Assembly: GCF_001295795.1 (NCBI RefSeq)
Contig: NZ_LJHY01000004.1
Location: 124,001 to 188,000, forward strand
Length of the DNA: 64,000 nucleotides
Direction of reading: 5' to 3'
Source: Novosphingobium sp. AAP83
Lineage (GTDB): Bacteria > Pseudomonadota > Alphaproteobacteria > Sphingomonadales > Sphingomonadaceae
Shown one piece after another: positions 36,044 to 44,197 of the stretch. The position numbers and the translations under genes were made by a program. A model generated the notes under the pieces. It made no database searches. It was not told the origin of the DNA and was given only the letters and a program-made list of their open reading frames with translations. The stretch's first letter is position 1, and every line of letters starts with the position of its first letter.

Positions 36044-36502
36044 ATGCGCTTGATTTCGACAGCGATTGCGATTGCGCTCGCGCTCACCACAACCGCCGTG
36101 CAAGCCAAGTCTTGCAAGATGACGCCCAAGCAAGTGGTAAGCCAGTTTATGGACGAGTTTTACGTCCAGAAAAAGGTCCGCTCATCGTTCGAAAAGTGGG
36201 TTGATCCGGGCTATATCCAGCACAATCCCTTTGCTGCAACGGGCCGCGATGCCGCGATTGCTTTTCTGGAGCCGTTCGTTGCCAACAACCCGGGGCAGAA
36301 GACCAAAATCCACCGCATCATTGCCGATGGCAACATGGTGGCCGTGCACAGCCATGGCTGGAATGAGGACGGCGATGCAGCGGCCAAGCGAGGCTTTGCG
36401 GTGGTCGATATCTTCCGCGTGCAGGGCTGCCGCGTGATGGAGCATTGGGACGTGCTATCGCCGGTGCCAGAAACCGCCGCCAATTCGAACACGATGTTCT
36501 GA
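36044..36502 (+). CDS. SnoaL-like (NTF2-fold) secreted protein
   Basis: A 152-residue paralogue of the preceding protein with a signal peptide (MRLISTAIAIALALTTTAVQA), so it acts in the periplasm. The mature domain shows WVDPGYIQHNPFAATGRDAA, a histidine in AVHSHGWNEDG and the shared end VMEHWDVLSPVPE. AGGAGAG precedes the ATG. A cytoplasmic and a periplasmic version side by side suggest that the same type of compound is handled on both sides of the membrane. Confidence 0.86.
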   Translation: MRLISTAIAIALALTTTAVQAKSCKMTPKQVVSQFMDEFYVQKKVRSSFEKWVDPGYIQHNPFAATGRDAAIAFLEPFVANNPGQKTKIHRIIADGNMVAVHSHGWNEDGDAAAKRGFAVVDIFRVQGCRVMEHWDVLSPVPETAANSNTMF

Positions 36503-36509
36503 CCGGCGG

Positions 36510-37250
36510 ATGCGATTTACCGATAAATGCGTGGCGATCCTTGGCGGTAACGCCGGGATCGGCCTTGCTGCCGCGCGGATGTTTGCCGCAGAAGGTGCCA
36601 AATTGGCGATCACCGGGCGCAATGCCGAAAGCTTGCGCGCGGCGGCCGAAGAGCTTGACGCCCTGTGCATCCGGTCGGACATGGGTGATCTGGGCCAGAC
36701 CGATGCGGCTCTGGCCGAGATTGCCGATGTGCTGGGCGGCATTGATGTGCTGTTCGTCAACGCAGGTGTTGGCGGGTTTGCGATGGTTCCAGAAGTGACG
36801 CCCGAATTCTGGGATCAGGTCCACAGCGTAAACTTGCGCGGTGCCTTCTTCGCGATCCAGAAAGCCTTGCCGCTGATGCGCGATGGCGGGGCGATTGTGA
36901 TCACCGGATCGATCGGATCGATGGCGGCGGTGCCGGGCAATGTAGCCTATGCAGCAGCCAAAGCGGGCCTTCGGGCGATGGCGCGGATTGTGGGCAAGGA
37001 ATTGCTGCCGCGCGGCATCCGCGTCAACATGGTCAGCCCCGGCCCCACCGATACCGAGATTTTCAAGCGCGATGCCAGCGCCGAAGAGATCGCGGGGATG
37101 CGCGAGATGCTATCATCGGTCGTGCCGATTGGCCGGATGGGCTCGGCTGAGGAAGTGGCGCGGGCGGTGCTGTTTTTGGCCAGCAAGGAGGCCAGCTTTA
37201 TCAATGGTGTGGATTTGTGCGTCGATGGCGGGTGCATCGAACTGGGCTGA
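36510..37250 (+). CDS. Short-chain dehydrogenase/reductase
   Basis: A 246-residue SDR with the cofactor motif GGNAGIG (12-18), NAG (85-87), active-site Ser134 or Ser137, Tyr147 and Lys151 (YAAAK) and the DGG end. It is probably NAD(P)-dependent and oxidises or reduces a secondary alcohol or ketone. It follows the SnoaL-like pair by seven bases, in one operon. LigD-type Calpha-dehydrogenases of beta-ether cleavage are also SDRs, but are longer. Substrate unknown. Confidence 0.9.
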   Translation: MRFTDKCVAILGGNAGIGLAAARMFAAEGAKLAITGRNAESLRAAAEELDALCIRSDMGDLGQTDAALAEIADVLGGIDVLFVNAGVGGFAMVPEVTPEFWDQVHSVNLRGAFFAIQKALPLMRDGGAIVITGSIGSMAAVPGNVAYAAAKAGLRAMARIVGKELLPRGIRVNMVSPGPTDTEIFKRDASAEEIAGMREMLSSVVPIGRMGSAEEVARAVLFLASKEASFINGVDLCVDGGCIELG

Positions 37251-37254
37251 ATTA

Positions 37255-37461
37255 TTAAGGCGGGCCTGATTGGGCCGCGCCGATCAGCGTATCGCCGCCT
37301 TTATCGGGCAGAGTCCAGATGATCAGGTTGATAATCATTACGCCGGCCAGCGTCAGCATTAGCACAGGACGCTGGCGCTCTCCCCGCCGGAAAAGGAACA
37401 CTGCGCCACCGACAAGCGCGATGGCAGCAAGCATAAGCAGAGAGAGCGCAGCGTCTAACAT
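37255..37461 (-). CDS. Small two-helix membrane protein, unknown function
   Basis: A 68-residue protein with two hydrophobic segments (about 3-23 and 35-50), a short RRGERQRP loop and a polar tail. It converges with the SDR gene at a four-base distance. Sphingomonad genomes often hold such small conserved inner-membrane proteins. I cannot suggest a function. Confidence 0.7.
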   Translation of the reverse strand: MLDAALSLLMLAAIALVGGAVFLFRRGERQRPVLMLTLAGVMIINLIIWTLPDKGGDTLIGAAQSGPP

Positions 37462-37470
37462 CGAGAGGCG

Positions 37471-37827
37471 TTAGCCGCCGAACAGGCCCTTGGCCATACC
37501 GGCGATGTCATTGATGGGATTGCCGTCGCCATCCTTATCGAGCATTCCAGTGACGGTCTTCATTATGTCGCCTTGACCAAGCATTGATGCCAGATTGCCA
37601 AGGCCACCTTCACCGCCAAGCTGCCCGACGATTTCTTGCAGCTTTGAAGCATCAAGGCCGGAAGAGGCAGCGGCAGTCGCAATGGTATCGCCTTCAGCTT
37701 GGTGCCCGGCCGTGAGCGCACCGATGGCGGTTGCGGCCATAGCAGGATCGAGCCCGACTTTGGCTGCAAGATCCTTTAAATCAACGTTGCCGGTAACTTG
37801 GCCGATAATCGAATCGAGCATTGACAT
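37471..37827 (-). CDS. DUF937-like protein
   Basis: A 118-residue protein made of helices and glycine-rich turns: SIIGQVTGNVDLKDLAAKVG, GALTAGHQ, LGNLASMLGQGDIMKTVTGM. It resembles DUF937/YidB-like proteins whose function is unknown. DKDGDGNPIND near the end looks like a calcium-binding-like loop. The ATG at 37827 could be replaced by one six bases further in. It lies ten bases upstream of the small membrane-protein gene. Confidence 0.75.
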   Translation of the reverse strand: MSMLDSIIGQVTGNVDLKDLAAKVGLDPAMAATAIGALTAGHQAEGDTIATAAASSGLDASKLQEIVGQLGGEGGLGNLASMLGQGDIMKTVTGMLDKDGDGNPINDIAGMAKGLFGG

Positions 37828-37908
37828 AGTACATCCCCCTTAGAGAACACCCACTTTAGCAGCGCCGGTTCGGACTGCTAGTGCGCACACTCTTAGCGAC
37901 ACTTGATT

Positions 37909-38556
37909 TTACATTGCCATGATGCGCTTTGCGACAACCTCTTCACGTTCGGCCACAGCGGCCCATGCCGGGCGGGCCACGACACGGCCATACCATGCGG
38001 CTGTTATGGGGCGCAGCGCAGGATCGATGCCGTGGCCAACATAAGCCAGCGTGCGCATGGTCGATGCGACCGCGATATCAGCAAGAGTGAAGGTATCGCC
38101 CACCAGCCAACCCTGCGCAGGCACTTGTGATTCAAGCCAATCGAGCCAGCGCGGGAGTTCAGCCTCGCCTTGCAGCGCGATCGCCTCATCCCCGCCGACT
38201 TTGAGCAGCTTTGGTCCGACCAGCCGGTTGAACAGGATCTTGAGGCCCGAGGTGCCCAGCACGGTATCGGCGTATTCATCCCAGAACACGGTTTTGCCGC
38301 GCGTTTGCGGATCGGCTGGCAGCAGGCTGGGTTCGGGGTACTTGGCATCCAGATAGAACGCGATGGCCGACGAATCAGCGAGCGTGAAGCCTTCATCGTC
38401 AATTGCAGGGATCTTCCCTAAAGGGCTGGCGGCGAGGAATTCGGGATCGGTACTGCCGGGGCCGCCCCGCGCCAAATCCCAAGAAATGCCCTTTTCCGTG
38501 GCGATTACGGCCACTTTGCGAACGAACGGCGAAAGTAGGGCACCGTAAAGCTTCAT
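37909..38556 (-). CDS. Glutathione S-transferase family protein
   Basis: A 215-residue cytosolic GST beginning MKLYGALLSPFVRKVAVIAT. The thioredoxin-fold half contains GKIPAIDDEGFTLADSSAI with the glutathione-binding Asp-Ser pair; the helical half contains GDTFTLADIAVASTM. The Ser in SPFVRK is the likely catalytic residue. It is not LigF-like and may be a general GST at the edge of the cluster. It is divergent from cobS. Confidence 0.88.
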   Translation of the reverse strand: MKLYGALLSPFVRKVAVIATEKGISWDLARGGPGSTDPEFLAASPLGKIPAIDDEGFTLADSSAIAFYLDAKYPEPSLLPADPQTRGKTVFWDEYADTVLGTSGLKILFNRLVGPKLLKVGGDEAIALQGEAELPRWLDWLESQVPAQGWLVGDTFTLADIAVASTMRTLAYVGHGIDPALRPITAAWYGRVVARPAWAAVAEREEVVAKRIMAM

Positions 38557-38635
38557 CAATTTTCTCCCATTCGAACGGACAGGTTTCTTCAAACCTTATT
38601 GCAGCGCCGCGCATGCGCGTATAGGCGATTGAGCG

Positions 38636-39616
38636 ATGAGCGACATACCCCACAATCACGCAACGACCGTTCTGGCCGCACCTGACACGCAAATCGATGT
38701 CCGCGAAACTTTCGGCATCGATATCAACATGAAAGTTCCTGCGTTCTCGCGTGCGGACGAGCGCGTGCCCGATACCGACGCGACTTACGTGTTCGACCCG
38801 GACACCACTTTGGCGATCCTTGCAGGCTTTGCCTACAACCGCCGCGTGATGGTGCAGGGCTATCACGGCACCGGCAAATCGACCCACATCGAACAGGTTG
38901 CCGCGCGGCTGAACTGGCCATGCATCCGTATCAACCTTGATGCGCACATCAGCCGTATCGATCTGGTGGGCCGCGATGCGATCGTGCTGCGCGATGGCTT
39001 GCAGGTCACCGAATTCCGCGAAGGCTTGCTGCCTTGGGCGCTGCAAACGCCAACCGCATTGGTCTTTGACGAATACGACGCGGGCCGCCCGGACGTGATG
39101 TTCGTGATCCAGCGCGTGCTGGAAACCGAGGGCAAGCTGACGCTGCTCGATCAGAACCGCGTGATCCGCCCGAACCCCTTTTTCCGCCTGTTCGCCACTG
39201 CTAACACGGTGGGCCTTGGTGATACCTCGGGGCTCTATCACGGCACACAAGCGATCAACCAGGGCCAGATGGACCGCTGGAATCTGGTCGTCGCGCTGAA
39301 CTATCTGACTGAGGCGACCGAAGTCGAGATCGTCAGCAAGAAGCTGCCTGATCTTGATCGCAAGATCGTGACCGACATGGTGAAGGTCGCCAACTTCTCG
39401 CGCCAAGGCTTCGTCAACGGCGATATCTCGACGGTGATGAGCCCGCGCACGGTGATCAGCTGGGCGCAGAACAGCAAGATCTTCAACGACGTCGGCTTTG
39501 CCTTCCGCCTCTCGTTCCTGAACAAGTGCGACGAGACCGAACGGGTGTTGGTGGCCGAATACTATCAGCGCGTGTTCGGCAAGGAATTGCCCGAAAGCGT
39601 TGCGCACCGGGGATAA
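38636..39616 (+). CDS. cobS: Cobaltochelatase CobS-type AAA+ ATPase
   Basis: AAA+ ATPase of the MoxR/CobS group, a subunit of aerobic cobaltochelatase in cobalamin synthesis. In 326 residues I see Walker A GYHGTGKS (75-82), Walker [11 protein letters not shown], a sensor LFATANTVG and the typical CobS start [14 protein letters not shown]. No cobT is visible next to it, and the dnaJ-like and bolA genes that often adjoin cobS lie 19 kb away. A CobS-like chaperone role is the alternative. Confidence 0.9.
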   Translation: MSDIPHNHATTVLAAPDTQIDVRETFGIDINMKVPAFSRADERVPDTDATYVFDPDTTLAILAGFAYNRRVMVQGYHGTGKSTHIEQVAARLNWPCIRINLDAHISRIDLVGRDAIVLRDGLQVTEFREGLLPWALQTPTALVFDEYDAGRPDVMFVIQRVLETEGKLTLLDQNRVIRPNPFFRLFATANTVGLGDTSGLYHGTQAINQGQMDRWNLVVALNYLTEATEVEIVSKKLPDLDRKIVTDMVKVANFSRQGFVNGDISTVMSPRTVISWAQNSKIFNDVGFAFRLSFLNKCDETERVLVAEYYQRVFGKELPESVAHRG

Positions 39617-39639
39617 GTCCTTGGCGCTGTGACAGAGGT

Positions 39640-39674
39640 AAAAAGGCCCTTGGCGTTTGCCGGGGGCCTTTTTT
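39640..39674 (+). terminator. Intrinsic terminator after cobS
   Basis: The stem AAAAAGGCCC (39640-39649) pairs with GGGCCTTTTT (39664-39673), with further pairing inside the loop, followed by a T-run. It lies 24 bases after the cobS stop. The shape is that of a rho-independent terminator. Confidence 0.8.
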
Positions 39675-39694
39675 GGTGCGCGATAAAGCCATGC

Positions 39695-39796
39695 CTTCGT
39701 CATTGCGAGCCCCGCGCAGCGGGGCGAAGCAATCCAGAGCGGCATGGTGAACGCTCTGGATTGCGTCGTCGGCTTCGCCTCCTCGCAATGATGAAG
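39695..39796. repeat. Long inverted repeat, CTTCGTCATTGCGAG type
   Basis: The ends CTTCGTCATTGCGAG and CTCGCAATGATGAAG pair. Inside, GCAATCCAGAGCG and CGCTCTGGATTGC pair over a short loop. It is a 102-base dispersed hairpin of a different type from the valS element but similar in style to the repeat at 14911-14982. Confidence 0.75.
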
Positions 39797-39830
39797 TGTT
39801 TGATGAGTTTGGGTTCAAGCCCACCCCCAG

Positions 39831-39852
39831 CCCCTCCCGCTTGCGGGAGGGG
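39831..39852. repeat. 22-base GC-rich palindrome between cobS and the reductase gene
   Basis: Perfect arms CCCCTCCCGC/GCGGGAGGGG around TT, preceded by CCACCCCCAG. The same palindrome with different centre dinucleotides occurs at 43438-43459 and 61837-61858. The CCACCCCCAR flank also precedes the larger valS-type element, so they may be one family. Confidence 0.78.
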
Positions 39853-39864
39853 AGAAGAAGTGGC

Positions 39865-40980
39865 TCAGGCTCCGGGAACGATGAGGTATTTCTCACCCGT
39901 GCGACGCGCGTTATAGCCGGTGGCGGCTTCACGACTGAGCGCTTGCTCCAGATTGACGCGGGCTTTGTAGCTGCTGGCAAAAGTGGTCGTCAGTTCTGCG
40001 ACCACGCGGTTGCGCATTTTCTCGACGATTTGCGGCCCTAGTTTGGCCATCCACGGGGTGAGCAGCCAGCCCGAGACATCCCAGCTAAAACCGAAGTTGC
40101 GCGTCAAAACCGTGGGCGACAGATCAAGCACGCCATAGATAAACGCGTGCTTCGGACTGTTGGAGCCATAGCGGCTATAGGCAGCGCCAGAATTCGCCAC
40201 TTGTTCGATCACGGTCAAGATCTGGCTCACCAGCTTGCCGCCGCCGATGGCATCAAAGGCCATCGTGGCCTGCGTTGCGGTGACCGCAGCGGTAAGATCT
40301 TCGATGAAGCTGTCTTTCGAGCTATCGACGACGTGTTCTGCGCCAATGCCTTTCAGGAGCGCCACTTGCGCCTGGCTGCGCACAACATTGACCAAGGGAA
40401 TGCCATCGGCCTGACAAATCTTGACCAGCATCTGCCCAAGGTTTGAGGCGGCGGCGGTGTGGACCAAAGCCTTGTGCCCATAGTGGCGCATGGTTTCGGT
40501 AAAGCTGAGTGCGGTCAGCGGATTGACGAAAGCCGATGCACCCTGCTCTGCCGTGATGCCATCGCCCAAGGCCAAGCACATGCGCGCATCGGCCACCGCA
40601 TAAGTCGCATACATCGCGCCGGGGAAGCAGGCGACCAGCTTGCCCAACAGGGCCTGTGCTTCGGGCGCTTCGCCAGCGGCCACGACTGTGCCTGCGCCTT
40701 CATTGCCCACCGGCATCGTCATGCCGTGGCGCGCGGCCATGGCGCGGACTGCTGGATCAGGCATACGCGCCACGATTTTGCCAAGGGTGAAGGTCGCGTT
40801 TTCGATATCCGCCGGTCCAAACAGCAGGCCAAGATCAGACGGGTTAATCGGCGAGGCTTCCACTTGCACTACCACCTGGGTGCCGGTGGGCGCAGGCACA
40901 TCATGATCTGCAAGCTCCACGGTGAGAGTGCCATCTGCATCAAGTGTTGATACGAGTTGCTGGCCGCGAAGCTGGGTCAT
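39865..40980 (-). CDS. Zinc-type alcohol dehydrogenase/quinone oxidoreductase (MDR family)
   Basis: A 371-residue medium-chain reductase. The catalytic domain has SPINPSDLGLLFG and GNEGAGTVVAAGE; the nucleotide domain has VHTAAASNLGQMLVKIC and VFDAIGG-like segments. It lacks an obvious set of structural zinc cysteines, which favours the quinone or enoyl reductase type with NADPH. Its ATG is one base after the truA stop, so it is cotranscribed with truA. Substrate unknown. Confidence 0.87.
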   Translation of the reverse strand: MTQLRGQQLVSTLDADGTLTVELADHDVPAPTGTQVVVQVEASPINPSDLGLLFGPADIENATFTLGKIVARMPDPAVRAMAARHGMTMPVGNEGAGTVVAAGEAPEAQALLGKLVACFPGAMYATYAVADARMCLALGDGITAEQGASAFVNPLTALSFTETMRHYGHKALVHTAAASNLGQMLVKICQADGIPLVNVVRSQAQVALLKGIGAEHVVDSSKDSFIEDLTAAVTATQATMAFDAIGGGKLVSQILTVIEQVANSGAAYSRYGSNSPKHAFIYGVLDLSPTVLTRNFGFSWDVSGWLLTPWMAKLGPQIVEKMRNRVVAELTTTFASSYKARVNLEQALSREAATGYNARRTGEKYLIVPGA

Positions 40981-40981
40981 G

Positions 40982-41734
40982 TTACTCTCCGGGATAGATT
41001 GCTTTTACAAAGTATAACCCGTCAGGTGGGGCGTTAAGTCCCAATTTGCAACGGTCTTTCGCTTCCAGTGCGTCGATCAGATCATCGCGCGTCCACTGCC
41101 CCTGCCCGACCATCGTCAGACAGCCGACCATCGAGCGCACCTGATGATGCAGGAAGCTGCGCGCGGCAGCCTCGATGATCACCCGCTCCCCTTCGCGCCG
41201 CACATCCAGCCGGTCGAGCGTTTTGACGGGGCTGGCCGACTGGCAATGGACCGAGCGGAAGGTGGTAAAGTCGTGCAAGCCGATCAGGCTTTGCGCGGCA
41301 TCGTGCATCGCATCGGCATCGAGCGGCTTGGTGATGCGCCATGCCTTGCCGGCTTCCAGCGTGAGCTGCGCACGGCGGTTGATGATGCGATATTCATAGG
41401 CGCGGCCGGTGCAGGAAAACCGCGCGTGCCAATCCTGCGGCACTTCCACGCAATCGAGCACCGCGATGGCATAGTTCCCCATGCCCAGATGCGCATTGAG
41501 CGCGCCCGCCATGCGGAACGGATCAAAGCTGCGCGAAAGATCGAAATGCGCGCGCATCCCCAGCGCGTGAACGCCGGTATCGGTACGCCCCGATGCGTGA
41601 ACGCGCACCTCCTCGCCGGTCACGCCAAAGGCTGCTTCTTCCAGCGCTTGCTGGATCGACGGTCCATGCGATTGGCGCTGGAAGCCCTGATAGGCAGCGC
41701 CGTTCCATTCGATGGTGAGGGCGAGGCGGGTCAT
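40982..41734 (-). CDS. truA: tRNA pseudouridine(38-40) synthase
   Basis: Makes pseudouridine at positions 38-40 of the tRNA anticodon stem. The 250-residue protein has catalytic Asp52 in [13 protein letters not shown], the [12 protein letters not shown] strand and [11 protein letters not shown] near the end. I start at [10 protein letters not shown]. It lies downstream of fmt, with a palindromic repeat filling the gap. Confidence 0.96.
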   Translation of the reverse strand: MTRLALTIEWNGAAYQGFQRQSHGPSIQQALEEAAFGVTGEEVRVHASGRTDTGVHALGMRAHFDLSRSFDPFRMAGALNAHLGMGNYAIAVLDCVEVPQDWHARFSCTGRAYEYRIINRRAQLTLEAGKAWRITKPLDADAMHDAAQSLIGLHDFTTFRSVHCQSASPVKTLDRLDVRREGERVIIEAAARSFLHHQVRSMVGCLTMVGQGQWTRDDLIDALEAKDRCKLGLNAPPDGLYFVKAIYPGE

Positions 41735-41742
41735 GTTGCGCT

Positions 41743-41839
41743 CCACCACCCCCCGGCCCCCTCCTCTGAAGAGGAGGGGGAGCAGGTTACGCTATCTGAT
41801 AGCCCCCTCTTCTTTAGAGGAGGGGGTTGGGGGTGGTGG
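41743..41839. repeat. Palindromic repeat pair between truA and fmt
   Basis: Outer ends CCACCACC and GGTGGTGG pair. Inside are two palindromes, CCCCCTCCTCTGAAGAGGAG(GGGG) and CCCCCTCTTCTTTAGAGGAG(GGGG). Compared with the valS copy, the unit order is inverted (flank, palindrome, spacer, palindrome, flank). The 97-base element fills the truA-fmt gap and does not interrupt either gene. Confidence 0.82.
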
Positions 41840-41845
41840 CGTGCA

Positions 41846-42751
41846 TCAACCAAGATATGTCCCCACACCAACCGCCCGCCCGCGCAACAGCGAGCCCGCG
41901 TCCATCGCTGGCCGTCCCGCGCGCTGTATCAGGGTCGGGCGGATGGCACCCGAACCGCAGGCAATCGTCAGCGCATCATCCAAGGTCTCGCCCGCAGCGC
42001 CCGCACCCTCGACAACATCCGCCGCCAGCACGCGATAGCGCTCGCCATCAAGCTCGAAAAATGCGCCGGGTGCAGGGGCGAAGGCGCGGATCTGGCGCTC
42101 CACCTCCACGGCAGGCAGCGCAAAGTCGAGGCGGCTTTCGGCCTTGTCGATCTTGTGGGCATAAGTCACGCCCTCGTCATGTTGTATGACTGGCGGATAG
42201 ACAGCAAGATCGGCAAGCACTTGCACCATCAGGGCCGCGCCCTTTATCGCAAGTTCACTGGTCAATTCGCCCGCCGTCTTGCCCGAAACCGGCGTTTCGA
42301 TTTTCGCCAGCATCGGCCCGGTATCAAGCCCGCGCGCCATTTGCATGATGGTAACGCCGGTCAAATCATCGCCCGCAAGGATCGCGCGCTGCACCGGCGC
42401 AGCCCCGCGCCAACGCGGCAGGATGGAGCCATGGACGTTAAGGCATCCCAGCTTTGGCGCATCCAGCACCGCTTGCGGCAGGATCAGGCCATAGGCGGCG
42501 ACCACCGCGATATCGGCATCGAGCGCCGCCAGCTCTGCCTGTTCGTCTGCGCCTTTCAGCGAAACCGGGGTGCGCACTGCGATGCCGTGGGCCTCTGCCG
42601 CCAGATGCACGGGCGAAGGTTGCAGCTTTTTGCCCCGTCCAGCGGGACGCGGCGGCTGGCTATAGGCGGCGACAACATGATGCCCTGCGGCGACCAGCGC
42701 ATTGAGCGTCGGCACCGCGAAATCGGGGGTTCCCATGAAGATGATGCGCAC
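41846..42751 (-). CDS. fmt: Methionyl-tRNA formyltransferase
   Basis: Formylates the initiator Met-tRNA. The 301-residue protein starts with [19 protein letters not shown] and has [19 protein letters not shown], with the catalytic Asn, His and later Asp in [11 protein letters not shown] use the GTG at 42751 because it sits exactly at the family start; the residues upstream of it are not conserved. Its usual partner def lies nearby on the opposite strand. Confidence 0.96.
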   Translation of the reverse strand: MRIIFMGTPDFAVPTLNALVAAGHHVVAAYSQPPRPAGRGKKLQPSPVHLAAEAHGIAVRTPVSLKGADEQAELAALDADIAVVAAYGLILPQAVLDAPKLGCLNVHGSILPRWRGAAPVQRAILAGDDLTGVTIMQMARGLDTGPMLAKIETPVSGKTAGELTSELAIKGAALMVQVLADLAVYPPVIQHDEGVTYAHKIDKAESRLDFALPAVEVERQIRAFAPAPGAFFELDGERYRVLAADVVEGAGAAGETLDDALTIACGSGAIRPTLIQRAGRPAMDAGSLLRGRAVGVGTYLG

Positions 42752-42826
42752 CTGCGTATGTTCCCCGTTGTCGCAATGACGAAAAGACACTTTCCTGCAA
42801 CCGCCGCAGTCCCTATCCCCCCCCGA

Positions 42827-43423
42827 ATGGCATCGCAAGAGATCGAGGCACTTTCAGGCGCATTGGCGCGGCTACCGGGGCTTGGGCCGCGTTCGGCGCG
42901 GCGTGCGGTGCTGTGGCTGATCAAGCGGCGCGAAACCGCGCTGGAGCAATTGGTCAACGCCCTGCGGCAAGTGCAGGAATTGCTGGTCGAATGCGATACC
43001 TGCGGCAATGTCGATACCACCAACCCCTGCGGCATCTGTGCCGATCCGCGCCGCGATGCGCGATCAATCTGCGTGGTCGAGGAAGTGGCCGATTTGTGGG
43101 CGCTTGATCGCGCGCGGCTGTTTACCGGCAAATATCACGTGCTGGGCGGGCGGCTATCCGCGCTGGAAGGGGTGCGGCCCGAAGATCTGACCATTGGCAA
43201 ACTGCTTGACCGCGTGGGCCAAGGCGGCGTTGATGAAGTGGTGCTGGCGATGAACGCCACGCTCGAAGGCCAGACCACCGCGCATTACATCGCCGAACGG
43301 CTGGAGGGCAGCCCCGTGCGCGTGACGCAACTGGCGCACGGCCTTCCGGTGGGCGGCGAGCTGGATTATCTGGACGAGGGTACTCTGGCGCAGGCGCTGC
43401 GGGCGCGAAGGCCCGTGGGGTGA
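42827..43423 (+). CDS. recR: Recombination protein RecR
   Basis: Works with RecO in loading RecA at gaps. The 198-residue protein has an N-terminal helix-hairpin-helix ([16 protein letters not shown]), a zinc finger with [16 protein letters not shown], and a Toprim domain ([27 protein letters not shown]). I start at [10 protein letters not shown]; an upstream ATG adds a tail not seen in the family. It is divergent from fmt. Confidence 0.96.
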   Translation: MASQEIEALSGALARLPGLGPRSARRAVLWLIKRRETALEQLVNALRQVQELLVECDTCGNVDTTNPCGICADPRRDARSICVVEEVADLWALDRARLFTGKYHVLGGRLSALEGVRPEDLTIGKLLDRVGQGGVDEVVLAMNATLEGQTTAHYIAERLEGSPVRVTQLAHGLPVGGELDYLDEGTLAQALRARRPVG

Positions 43424-43437
43424 CAACCCACCCCCAA

Positions 43438-43459
43438 CCCCTCCCGCATGCGGGAGGGG
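43438..43459. repeat. 22-base GC-rich palindrome after recR
   Basis: Perfect arms CCCCTCCCGC/GCGGGAGGGG around AT, preceded by CCACCCCCAA. It lies 14 bases after the recR stop and may work as a transcript-end hairpin. Same family as 39831-39852 and 61837-61858. Confidence 0.78.
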
Positions 43460-43554
43460 AGCGATACGTAATGAGCCGGAGGCGAATTTAGTCACAGCGG
43501 GGTGGCCATTTCTGCACCTTGCGACTCCGCAATATCTTCCTTATCTGACCCCTC

Positions 43555-44121
43555 ATGGCCATTCTCGAAATCCTTGAAGTTCCCGATCCGCGTTTGAAGC
43601 AGGTTTCGGTTCCCGTTGAAAAGTTCGATGACGAACTACGCACGCTCGTGTCCGACATGTTCGAGACGATGTACTATGCGCCCGGCATCGGTCTTGCCGC
43701 CATCCAGGTTGGCGTGCCGCTGCGCGTGCTGGTGATCGATCTTCAACCTGATGATCCCGATGCAGAACCGGTGGCCTGTGCGCATGATGGCCACGCCCAT
43801 CATCACCAGCCCACCAAGCGCGAACCGCAAGTCTTTATCAATCCAGAAATTCTCGATCCGTCTGAAGAGCAGACGCTCTATCAGGAAGGGTGCCTTTCGG
43901 TGCCCGAGATCTATGCCGATGTCGAACGCCCATCGCGCATCCGCGCGCGTTGGCAGGACCTTGATGGCAAAGCCCACGAACAGGAAATGGACGGGCTGAT
44001 GGCAACTTGCCTCCAGCACGAGATGGACCATCTCGAAGGCGTGCTCTTCATCGATCACCTTTCGCGCCTGAAGCGCAACATGGCGATCAAGAAACTGGAA
44101 AAGCTGCGGAAGGTTGCTTGA
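43555..44121 (+). CDS. def: Peptide deformylase with histidine-rich insertion
   Basis: Metalloprotease that removes the formyl group from new proteins. The 188-residue protein has motif 1 [10 protein letters not shown] (about 44-53), motif 2 EGCLSVP (Cys113) and motif 3 QHEMDHLEG (His155, His159). An extra stretch [10 protein letters not shown] (75-84) sits before the strand leading to motif 2; its clustered histidines could bind metal. A hairpin AACCGGCC/GGCCGGTT follows the stop at 44126-44143. rmuC follows. Confidence 0.95.
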   Translation: MAILEILEVPDPRLKQVSVPVEKFDDELRTLVSDMFETMYYAPGIGLAAIQVGVPLRVLVIDLQPDDPDAEPVACAHDGHAHHHQPTKREPQVFINPEILDPSEEQTLYQEGCLSVPEIYADVERPSRIRARWQDLDGKAHEQEMDGLMATCLQHEMDHLEGVLFIDHLSRLKRNMAIKKLEKLRKVA

Positions 44122-44197
44122 GCATAACCGGCCAAGGCCGGTTGCAAGTAACACGCTTACAGGTTAAGTTCACGCTTCGTTCTAGTTAGGGGCAAGC

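Noticed and set aside
38399..39745. A 448-codon open frame on the minus strand
   Set aside because: Antisense to cobS and starting inside the dispersed hairpin at 39.7 kb. No protein family features.
41144..42826. Long upstream extension of the recR frame
   Set aside because: The frame is open for more than 500 codons before recR but lies antisense to fmt and truA. RecR family proteins begin at the ATG at 42827.
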